Source: Favolaschia claudopus (lineage: Eukaryota; Basidiomycota; Agaricomycetes; Agaricales; Mycenaceae). From it: DNA of 64,000 bases. The notes under the pieces were generated by a model. The model did not search any database and had not been told where the DNA came from. It was given only the letters and a program-made list of their open reading frames with translations. Shown here piece by piece: positions 45,805-55,179 of this stretch (the first letter of the stretch is position 1; each line of letters starts with the position of its first letter). The DNA is taken from contig JAWWNJ010000114.1 in the NCBI GenBank assembly GCA_037176885.1, positions 62,001-126,000 of the forward strand, in the 5' to 3' direction. The position numbers and the translations under genes were made by a program.

Positions 45805-46542
45805 ATGACTACCCCTCCCCGTAAACCTCGTATTTTGGGAGGCAAAGAAAATATCCCACCTTCAATGGCGGACAGCGCTCAATCTTCTACGCCTACACAC
45901 CGTAACGGACGATGCGAGCGAGTGCTGTAATATATAAACTGCTCTGACCGACCTTTTAGCCGCTGTTTCACGTGTGGCTGCCCACTATCGCGCCAGCATC
46001 GAAAATGTCCTGTTGGGTGGGTCAGCGGAAAGGGCAACACGCCTAATCCGCCATGAGCAAGCCCAGGTAATTCGCCGCGAGTTTGCTGAGACACCAGCCG
46101 TTGTGTCTGTGCTTGGGTGGCGCAAAACACGTACCCAACCTTTGATTCACGAAGACTTGTGGAAGAATGGCAAAGGACCCACCGAGCAAACCGCGAAACT
46201 CGACCACCACAAGTGCGGGATATGTCATCAGGCTAAATCTCACCCAGTATCGTATGTTCTTCTTCTTACAATTGTCCTCGATGTCAATGATGCATATGAT
46301 TGAACAGCTACCTTTGTGGACATAGTCACTGCTATGTATGCATTCGTCTTTGGCTCGAACGTCGCTGGACTTGCCCTCAATGTGTCAAACCGATGTATCG
46401 TGCACCATTTCGTCAGTATGCAGAAGAGGCGGCGCTGGCGTGCGATTATCCAGAGTGGAAGGACGACAGTGTTGTTGAGTACAGCTGGAGTGGTCTTGTG
46501 TTCCCGAAAGAGCCAGTGATTTTGGTCCCAGAAAGCCCGTAG
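45805..46542 (+). CDS. Small RING-type E3 ubiquitin ligase
   Basis: Three exons (45805-45901, 45960-46251, 46308-46542) with 58- and 56-bp GT..AG introns give 624 bases, 207 residues plus stop, all in phase. The protein begins MTTPPRKPRILGGKENIPPS. It has a helical middle (RVAAHYRASIENVLLGGSAE, then RATRLIRHEQAQVIRREFAE) and a RING finger split by the second intron: CGIC, CGHSHCYVC and CPQC, i.e. C-x2-C ... C-x-H-x2-C-x2-C ... C-x2-C. That is the C3HC4 pattern that binds two zinc ions and an E2 enzyme. The tail (YAEEAALACDYPEW) is agaric-typical. It appears intact. Its targets are unknown. Confidence 0.72.
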
Positions 46543-46869
46543 ATACCGAGGATTGCTCGTAGATTCACCGCATTAGGCGGCGAGAGCGGAAGCTTGTTGA
46601 CAGCTGTTACTTGATATGCCCAAAACGGAGCTGAGTGACAGTAACAATCAGTCACATTAGCTCCGCTCTCTTTCGTTCATCTCGTTCTCAATACTCAACT
46701 TGCTGTCCGTTCCTTCGCCAACTGAAGCCTTTGAAATATTTCTATGTGAATGAAAACTCATTATCCGACCCAATCCGCATGGAGCTGGTCTTTGTGCGCA
46801 TGCTGTCATTGATGAGATAAATTCCGGCGTGAAAAGCTGCTCGACCGCTGTTTCCTTGCCCGCCATTCT

Positions 46870-47148
46870 TCCCTGCTATTCATGCATCGCCGACCTCTGC
46901 GTGAACGAAACCGAAATATTGTAGATGTCGATGACGACTACGGCGGTGCCGAATTCACAGTAACTGGCGACCGAGGTATCTACCTCTCGTTCGATGGCGA
47001 ACACAGGTAGGAAGAACTATTGAATATATCTCATAAGAAGAGACGCCTTGAACCAATCAATCTCGACGACCAACTGGCTGAGTGGATCCCGATACCGTCC
47101 TCAAGGTCCGATGATTCTGAAGAGACAAATATGTTTAAAATGTATTAA
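46870..47148 (+). pseudogene. Coding scrap of an agaric hypothetical family
   Basis: A frame reads RPLRERNRNIVDVDDDYGGA, then FTVTGDRGIYLSFDGEHR. After a short intron-like gap it continues KKRRLEPINLDDQLAEWIPI to a stop near 47148. Two further exons and the start are missing. No function is known to me. Confidence 0.35.
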
Positions 47149-47218
47149 AAAGGGAGGGTCCGAGTTTGAAGCTAACGAATACGTTGCGAGTTGAACGAAT
47201 TACAGGAAAACTAGTCAA

Positions 47219-47320
47219 GAAATCTGAAGGAGCTCGGACCGACCACCGATCATCGGCCGAGGGAAGGCATGATATCCGGATTTACTCGGACGACCTTCTC
47301 TTGCTTTTCCGACCCAAGAA
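47219..47320 (+). repeat. Direct repeat, copy 1
   Basis: The segment containing ggagctcggaccgaccacc and gcatgatatccggattt recurs at 49758-49850 with scattered changes. It is probably a remnant of one element. Confidence 0.6.
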
Positions 47321-47743
47321 AAGTGACCGATTGCACAACCACACAGCGATAGCCGGCCTCCAGAGGATCGGCTAAGGTGAAATCAGTGATGTTTTTACGC
47401 ACAATGCATATTTGGAACGTATTTGAAGGCCCAGAACCAACCGCGGAAAAGGCGAAAAAATTGAGGCAAAAGTGAAGCGGCAGGCTGAAAAGTGACCGAT
47501 TACGTAAGAAAACAGGTTATAGTGCCATTCGCATTCTTTTCAAGGGTTTTGTGGCTAAAATCTTGGTCGCAAGGTCTAATTCTTCTCCGAGTCTCGGATT
47601 ACTCCCGGCAGGAAGTGATGACGCGAACTGTATGATGTAAGTTAGCTCGCCGTATGTAGCTCACGTGACATATACGTACTTTTTCCCTCTCTGGTCCTTC
47701 GCGTGCCTCTCCCGCTCTTTCCTTCCTTCGAGCCGACTCGGCC

Positions 47744-48357
47744 AGGACCCCCGACAACCACCTATGATGCCTGCCCCGGAAAATCCGGAATTTGGGACAT
47801 CTTATCCGGACCCCCAAATAGGGCATTTCTTATCCGAATTGGCACCAGGCCTCCCAGGAGGTCGACGTTTTATCCGAACCGTTGACCAGGCATCAGAAAA
47901 TCACCTAAAATCAGGAAAAAATCGAAATTTTGCTCCTACGGCTGGGACGGTCTTGCAGATGCTCCTTCGGTTCTCGGTGACGGCGAAAATGCTTCCTTTA
48001 ACTCGGGTATCAGCTCCGTCAGGTATTGGCCCTGCCGAAGCGTTGCGTCTCATATATATTCCCGAAACTGCCTGAAAAGGCCGATATTATGAGATTTCAC
48101 TGATTTACCATCATTTGGTTGACAACTGACCCGAATTCCGTCAATGGCCAGCCGCAGATCCTCATCCAAGCCGTCGGCAGCCCAGGTTATCCGAACGTCG
48201 GCCAGGCTTGTCGGCAACCACCCATGCTTTATCCCCAGGCTTGGCCGCCAAAAAGTTGATTTCTCGAATCCGGGCAGGGTGCGCGCGAATTTTGAGCATG
48301 TTTTATCCGAATTGAAAATTTTGCGGGCAGGCATCGTAGGTGGTTGTCGGGGGTCCT
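47744..48357. mobile_element. hAT-like MITE with 8-bp duplication
   Basis: Terminal repeats of 33 bp (aggacccccgacaaccacct...; one mismatch) lie between two copies of ACTCGGCC (47736-47743 and 48358-48365). The word ttatccg(g/a)a recurs about six times inside, as expected for transposase-binding subterminal repeats. It carries no transposase gene. Confidence 0.9.
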
Positions 48358-48365
48358 ACTCGGCC

Positions 48366-48995
48366 TCTTTTTGTGCTCAACAATAATTTCAGTGTGGACT
48401 AGTCTCGTACACACGACCCTCATGACATCCCAATTTCGGAACCCTGTCATGAGGGTCTGGGCTCAAACCACATGCACCTTAATCTAGCATCTTGTCGGAA
48501 GGGTCGGTATGTTAACATAGTACGATAGAGTACGATCAAATCCAACGGTAATTATTTGTTTGAGCAGAGACTTCAAACTAAATTATTCAAGTTCAAACAG
48601 TTGGATGTTTCTCGGATTTATTTTGACAACAATCATTCACGCAATATGGCGTTCCCGCTGTTCCAAAAGCCTAAACAAGATTTTTTTTTTTGTGCGCAAG
48701 AATTTTTTTTTCTGAAGTTGTCGGATTAGGCCAGGACTGCAGCCATGGGTCCTACCTTGTTAGCGATATTCGGCTATACGGAACGCGCATGATGCGCGGG
48801 TGTTGCGGTAACGGCGGAACGGTCCGGATAGGGCAGTGCTGGTAGCAACGTATTATATTATAATATATAGTCTGTATGGGCGTGAAGTGCCCTTCACCCG
48901 TTTGTAACCCTCGTCCTCTTTGCACTTTGAATAGGAGCGGCTTTGCGTCCTGGACTTCTGGTGGTGGCTATTGAGGCGGCTGATTTCTGACATAC
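48366..48995. other. Intergenic
   Basis: This stretch is AT-rich, with two poly(T) tracts near 48680-48710. I see no gene. Confidence 0.3.
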
Positions 48996-49189
48996 CTAGG
49001 TGCCTCTGGAATGTCCCCCCTCGTATTACTTGGCTCAGTTGGCACCGGAAGGTGCTCATCGGGCGTCGTCGACGTCGTCCGGAGATGTAACACGTTACCA
49101 CTACTTACTAGTACAGTACACCGGGTGTGTCACAACATTTTTCATGCCCAATGTTACCTCAAAATCAATGAAACAGTATTTTATTATCC

Positions 49190-49440
49190 CAACCACCAAC
49201 AGACACGTCTGTTCCAAAACGACGAGGTCCTGGGCGGCCAAAAGGGTCAAAGAACAAAATCAAGACGCGCCGCAGCCCACCAAAAAGCCTCTTGGACGTC
49301 CTCCAGGTACCAAATATCTACAACGTCAAGAGGCAGCAAGAATTGGGGAGCCATCTCCTGAACCTTCGCCGTCAAAACCTGTTGGCCGGCCTCCCAAGAT
49401 TCCACCGCCGCAGCCCAAGAGGAGGGCGGACAGAAAAATT
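49190..49440 (+). pseudogene. AT-hook protein fragment with frame shift
   Basis: Three AT-hook cores are visible: PKRRGPGRPKGSKNK (49214-49256) in one frame, then KKPLGRPPGTKY (about 49279) and SKPVGRPPKIPPP (about 49371) in another. GRP cores flanked by basic residues bind the minor groove of AT-rich DNA. A single shift near 49265-49275 separates them. Upstream and downstream coding is unclear. In agarics such AT-hook N-termini are often part of transposon-encoded proteins. Confidence 0.45.
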
Positions 49441-49757
49441 ACGATATCATGCTGGCGAGGGGGGGGAGGGGGGTCACGGGGTTCGGTCCGACCTCCGCAC
49501 ACCGCAAATGCTGGCGAGACATGTTTGGACAGTGTTTGGATGCTGACGCAATGTAACCTTGTCATCCTTTCTGCCGAAATCACCGCAGGCAGAAGTTCAA
49601 GATCAATCTGCGAACTGCATACAGTATGGTCCTCGCACAGACCAGAAAACTGCACAAACAGGGACCTAACATATAACTTGTGGGGGGCTCTCACTTCGTG
49701 CTAAGAAATCTGTCAAGAATTGAAGGAGCTACATGAAATCTAAGTGTCGCCTCTTGA

Positions 49758-49850
49758 AGAAATCTGAGCTCGGACCGACCACCGACCATCGGCCGAGGGA
49801 GGGCATGATATCCGGATTTGTTCGGCCGCCCACCTCTTGCCGCAGCCGGT
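49758..49850 (+). repeat. Direct repeat, copy 2
   Basis: This is the partner of the segment at 47219-47320. Confidence 0.6.
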
Positions 49851-50744
49851 TCAAATACGAATTCGTGAGCCTGGAGAACGCATCGTAAGCCTCAAATTAT
49901 TTTTTCTTTGCGGCGGATGGTCAAGCTGACTTGAATGTTATAGCATGTCAAAGGAATCCCGGATCCCACACGCCAGCGGCATTTAGCTGAAGCTGCCGCC
50001 TTGGTCAGGCAAGCAGTGTCCCACCTTCGACTGCTAGAATTGCGCCTGTCTTCGGAATAAATATGATCATTCAGTTTCCTCACTTTGCCTCGCTTATATT
50101 TATATCGTCAAACATATCCATAAGTCATTTCTGTTGGTCCTGCTGCCCATGGGCTCCGAGAATCTCCAACTAGCGCCGTGGTACTTCCTCAATATTGTGG
50201 CTTGAGATTAGGTGAAGTGCCCACGTCCGCGAGTGGCCTCGTTCGACTCCCGTCTTTTTTTTTGTCATCCTTTCAAGTCTGCCTCAATGCCGACCGTCTT
50301 GACCATCGCACAACCTCAATATCTGGCCCCGGAAATCAACGCAAGGTTTCTCATTGTCACTCCTTGGATGTTTCGAGAGCAAATGGGAAATGGAAAGTCT
50401 GGCATCAAATGTCCGGGATCAGGTCTGGCCGCGGGCCGGCCAGACATTGATCGGAACATTCCGAGGTATGCCGAATTACCTTGTTTTCTGTGTTTTTCGC
50501 ATTCTCCTCAGGCATTTGAAGGTATGTATGTGTTACACATGCCTATCATGTGTTTATAATCTATAGAAGCTACAGAAAAGTCAAGTAAAACATCCTGAAT
50601 CGATGTGTGATTGAGCCCATTTCCCCACCTCGTCTAGTTCACAATTGGTGAAAATGTCGCAGCAGTAGGATAAAAGTAGCAGCTGCTTGATTTTTACATG
50701 TCTGGGTGCATGCACATAACATTTTTGGGCCGCGCCGGTTTTGA
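49851..50744. other. No firm gene
   Basis: A plus frame from 50287 reads LTIAQPQYLAPEINARFLIV and then TPWMFREQMGNGKSGIKCPG, which could be an exon, but no domain or neighbours support it. Confidence 0.25.
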
Positions 50745-50745
50745 G

Positions 50746-51498
50746 TACAGTGTAGTAGGGTTCCTTGGATAGGGAGGGTTCCTTGATTATTTTTGTTTTC
50801 TGGCTATCCACAACAGCTTGTAATTGGATTCTTTTTGCTCAGCCTAATGAAATAGAGCCTATGTACAGTCTCAAAAAGTTTGAGCCCACCAGTGTGTCTG
50901 TGGTACGAGCAAGACACTATTTAATGTGCATCAGCTGCCTAATTCGGCAATGATCACTTTTCTTTTGTCCACTTCTCGTCTCCTTTTACCGTGTTATGGC
51001 TGAAACTAATTCTCATGAGATAGTTGAGGATCGTATCTACGATTCTATACCCAAACTTTAGCAGATACGGACAAGATACGGCGGACTATAAATTGATTGG
51101 TCCTTTTCACAGGCTAAAGTGTGACATGACCCTTGAAATTGCACTGAAGTTTGCCCATTCTTATGCTTCCAAATTGTATAAATATGTGCCATATAGCTAT
51201 AGACATTTTACTGCCATATGAGTAGACTAGATCAAGTATGGCTCAAAAATCAATGTCAATTGGCTTCTGACAGAGCAGAAGCGAGATAACCAAGGAACCC
51301 TCCGCGTGACATTTGTGACCAAAACTTCACTATCTTTTTCCTTGCCTCATCGTCAGTCGAATTCCAAATTTGAAAGGGGGAGACACATTGTTACATGCTC
51401 TAGTATACACTAGAGAAAACTCAATTTTGTACGTTTTGTTATTGTACAGAAAATGCGAAAATGGAAAGTGGCTATCCAAGGAACCCTACTACACTGTA
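50746..51498. mobile_element. TA-flanked MITE, CAGTGTAGTAGGGTTCC ends
   Basis: The termini tacagtgtagtagggttcct and its complement pair perfectly over about 27 bp, with TA at both edges. A second, inner pair (gggagggttccttgatta / taaccaaggaaccctccg) lies inside. It is 753 bp and non-coding. Confidence 0.82.
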
Positions 51499-51786
51499 CG
51501 AGCAAGACAACAGGCAAGGCACTGCAGCTCATTTCTTGGGATATCTTGAGGACTGCTGGCACAAGCATCATAATCAAGCAATAGAAAATGTATATATCTT
51601 GTAATCGACGCGTGTTAGCATCCCTATGTCGCGTAGAAACAGGCCAGAAGGATTCCTATTGTCGACGCGTCGTGTTTGTTTACACTTATTGTTCCACAGT
51701 TATCGATCACGTCACATCCTGTGCCGATCGCCGCCGCCGGACGTGATGCCAGACTTTTTGGCGGACTTTCCAAATCCCATTCTTTC

Positions 51787-52227
51787 TCAGTCTCCTACCC
51801 AGCCTCACTTCCGAGTGTTGGGGAGTCACTGAGGGCGCAGATTCACTGTAAATTCACTATGTGTAATATTGATTGACAAATTTGATCTTATTACTCCCGA
51901 ACTTCAAACCCCCAACACTCTCCAGGGAGGCTGGCATAAAACAACGGTAAACAACATAGCCACCTGCTTGAACAATTTATTTCGTTGGTCGACTCGTCAT
52001 CTGGTCGAGGCAGATGACGAGTCGACCAACGAAATAAATTGTTCAAGCAGGTGGCTATGTTGTTTACCGTTGTTTTATGCCAGCCTCCCTGGAGAGTGTT
52101 GGGGGTTTGAAGTTCGGGAGTAATAAGATCAAATTTGTCAATCAATATTACACATAGTGAATTTACAGTGAATCTGCGCCCTCAGTGACTCCCCAACACT
52201 CGGAAGTGAGGCTGGGTAGGAGACTGA
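51787..52227. mobile_element. Near-perfect 441-bp palindrome (foldback element)
   Basis: Two arms of 216 bp are exact complements around a nine-base loop (52003-52011). The flanks carry TTCTTTC(T) on both sides (51780-51787 and 52228-52235), consistent with a 7-8 bp target duplication. The arms yield two nearly identical stray frames on opposite strands, which I do not call as genes. Confidence 0.88.
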
Positions 52228-52422
52228 TTCTTTCTGGATGTTTCTGAGTCACAATCAGCCATTGATTTTAGCGGAATTTGGAGATTTGTCGGAAAAATTA
52301 AAAAATCACGTGCGCGGCGAATTGATCGAAATAGTACAGTATTGCATTCGGCTGAAACAAACCCACATTAGCCATCGCTCATGCTGTAAGCCAAACTCAA
52401 CTGTCGGCAACTGTATACTGTA

Positions 52423-52607
52423 CTTTGCGGAAGCCACCGGTGGCTATTTGTGGCTCTTCGTGTGCAATAGGTTTTCGAGCCTCCCGATCAAGTTAGCCAC
52501 CCTAGCATCCCATAGTATAAATTAAAATAGTGGCTAATCCACCCAGAGGCTGTCATCCGGTCTCGAGAAAAATTAGCCTCGGATAGCCACCGGTGGCTAC
52601 CGCAAAG
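52423..52607. mobile_element. MITE with CTTTGCGG ends, copy 2
   Basis: The ends ctttgcggaagccaccggtg and agccaccggtggctaccgca bound 185 bp with internal gccacc words. It belongs to the same family as 24269-24441. Confidence 0.7.
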
Positions 52608-53820
52608 TCTCTATTGCATTGTGTTTCTTCCCACGGACTTGATTTTCCGGAAAATCACAAATAAATTCATTCCACACCACGCCGTTAGGCAAGGTATGTA
52701 TCCCAAAAATCTTGAAAATGTTCTATTCCAATGTCAGCATTAGAATTGCGTGAGAAACTCCGCGTGCAGATCTTTCCATCACCACTGTAGTAGTCTCCGT
52801 ATACTTCTGGGCTCACGTCCTTTCTAGAGGGTGGATGGGGGTTACCTTAGCAGCCAAAGTTGTCTCCGGAAAAGTTGTCAACACAAGCTGGAAATCGTCT
52901 CTCTCTACAGCCAAATATGCAAAATTGGGGGTGAAATGATCAAGTTCTTTTGACAGTACCTTCTCTACCATCCTAAAAAGACAGACACAAGGTTGATATT
53001 AAAAGTGAAAATACAGTAAGAACGGGGAACGGCGCGAAGAATAATGCTCCGATCCACGTCGCAGAGTCATTCCGTTGGCGTCAGAAACCGAGGAGTCGAA
53101 AGTCAGTCCAAAAAACAAGCGGACTGTGGGGTAAGCAGCTCGAAAACGAGACCGTGAACAACTATGTGAGCAAGAATGGGGCGGGGATATGTGTTTTGTG
53201 GGCTGCAAGATTTCAGGGAGGTGCAGGAGATCTCAGCTTGAGGATCTGCATCAGTTTTGGTGTTCAAGAAAGGCGGATTCCACCGACCAGAGTAAGAATA
53301 CAGATCGATCAGCGAAGCCAGCGAGAGGACAGAGTCGCGGATAGCTGTCAACATTTGGTAAGTATTGACCATAAAACCGAGCAGCAACGCTTGAATCATC
53401 ACAGCTGGTGAAATCTAGGTAATCTTGGGTGATACTACAAGCGGACTATGGTAGAAAGTTAGTGCAATGCAAGTTGTCGATTAGAATGACTTCACAGAAA
53501 CGTAAGGAGCGTTGAGCGGCGGCGTCGCCATTGAAATATGGACACAGGACAGAGCAAAAAGCGTATTAAAGGTCATATGATGAAAACGTGGTAGTCACAT
53601 GATCAAGCGATCGGTTAGTAAGTATGGTGGCGGTCACAACTTCGGACAAACTTGAGTCCCAATTTGGCAATGCATACTGTCGATCCAGTTTTGGTTGAGG
53701 CATCCTGAGACTGTTTAAATAGCATCTTTAGAGGGTATTCTATAGATCTACTGGAGCAAAAGTTTGAAAACTTGATTTTCAATGTTTCGTCCAGCAATTT
53801 CGCGTTTTTGATAGCGGATC
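52608..53820. other. Intergenic with possible minus-strand exon
   Basis: The minus strand at 53103-53402 reads MLTAIRDSVLSLASLIDLYS, which might be an exon of a decayed gene. I have no other support for it. Confidence 0.25.
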
Positions 53821-53895
53821 AATCGTTCCGGTGGCTGTGAAACGCCATCAATCGCGCCCTCGTCCTCACCATCAACGCCCTCCATGCCCAGGCTG

Positions 53896-54190
53896 CATAA
53901 GAAAGGATCCCAGGCTCAGCGCGACTCGAATGGAATGTTTCTGGTTGTGCACTAAACCCCCGATCCAACATCGGATGAAGATCCCATGGCATGGGAAGAC
54001 GAAGAAGCTCTGGATCGGAAAGTGAAGAAGATGGCGACGATTCCGACATCGAGTGGGAGAAGTTACCGACCCCAATGACATTTGAGGAGCGGTGGACAGC
54101 GCGGAGGGAAGCAGCCGAGGAGAAGCGTCGGATTGCTGAGATTCGGAGTGCTGAGAATAGATTGGGAGGGTCTATGGCGGCAGATAATCA
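53896..54190 (+). pseudogene. Acidic coding scrap
   Basis: A frame reads SGSESEEDGDDSDIEWEKLP, then MTFEERWTARREAAEEKRRI. An alternative frame upstream gives MPRLHKKGSQAQRDSNGMFL. It looks like the N-terminal part of a hydrophilic protein with one frame shift. I do not recognise it, and I cannot tell whether it belonged to the transposase fragment that follows. Confidence 0.35.
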
Positions 54191-54239
54191 GACAGGTGCG
54201 TCTCATTATTGACAATCCAATTAGTGATTTGATTTGGTC

Positions 54240-54558
54240 TAGGGAAGAAGCGGGGACCCTATGGTGTTGGCGTGAAGCTGCACCTGGCATGTTCTGCCAC
54301 TTCCTCCCCAAATTCCATCCCGAGATGAACCCGATTGAATATTTTGGGCTTGGATCAAGCGATACTTCCGTGAACGATCCAACGGTCAGTGGAAGAGGGC
54401 CCAGCAGCTCGTTGACGTCAGACGAAGCTCTCCACGCTTGTCCGCTTCCGACCATTCGACGATTCTTCCGCCGCGCCGATCGGTATGCCAGTGTTTACCG
54501 CCACGGAGCAACAGGGCCAGTTGCCGAGTTTGCGGTCAAGAGGTATCCTTCCCATTGA
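54240..54558 (+). pseudogene. Tc1/mariner-like transposase, C-terminal fragment
   Basis: A block reads FLPKFHPEMNPIEYF and, further on, HACPLPTIRRFFRRADRYAS and GPVAEFAVKRYPSH with a stop at 54558. The H-x-E-x-N-P-I-E box and the following helices match the third catalytic acidic region and tail of agaric Tc1-like DDE transposases. Between them the family-like frame is one base off (from about 54338 to 54420), so two opposite frame shifts are present. The first two catalytic Asp regions are missing. It cannot be active, and no terminal repeats were found around it. Confidence 0.6.
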
Positions 54559-55179
54559 GGGGTGCAGAAGAAGGAGGTCGAGGTTGCAGAGGCTGAATGG
54601 AAGGCAAAGGCTCAAATAGGTACCAGAAAGTCCCGAGTTTATAAAGTGAGAACAGAAAGGTAAGTATGAAGGCCCACCGTGGACAAAAATACATTTATTT
54701 GGCTGGACAGTGTTTTTATGTGTGATGCGAGCGGGATCTTCAAGGATCTTTGATCTATTTCCCTTTTTGGTCAGCTTCTTCAAGAATCTTCGAAGATCTT
54801 CGACATCCTCGACTTTTTTTTTGTTACGCATTGCCACAATCTTTGAAGTTCTGTGTAAATCTGCTATTCTTGCGGATCTCTGGCATTTCTTGAGGATCCT
54901 CACTGCTTTTCTTTTTCTGCGGCAACCATTGTGTTTTTATTTTTGCTTCCGCTTTTTTTCATGTGGAGAATCCACTGGTGAAACTGTTGGCTACAGTATC
55001 TCTGCATGACACCCTCGCCGCCGGCCTGATAGCTGTTCCAAGACCATGCGACAAGATCTCACCCGACCACTCACCCATGTGCTTGCAGGGCTTGGCTCGT
55101 AAACAGGCTGAAGTTTATACAAAAGACGGAACTTGACTTGACATTTCTGACGCCTTCCCATCTCCTCCCTGTCCCATCC
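54559..55179. other. Intergenic, upstream of HECT-like gene
   Basis: Repeats of atcttcgaagatcttc type and T-rich tracts occur around 54730-54960. I see no clear promoter. Confidence 0.3.

Noticed and set aside
51869..52145. Two 84-codon frames on opposite strands
   Set aside because: Both are products of the palindrome and identical except at the loop.
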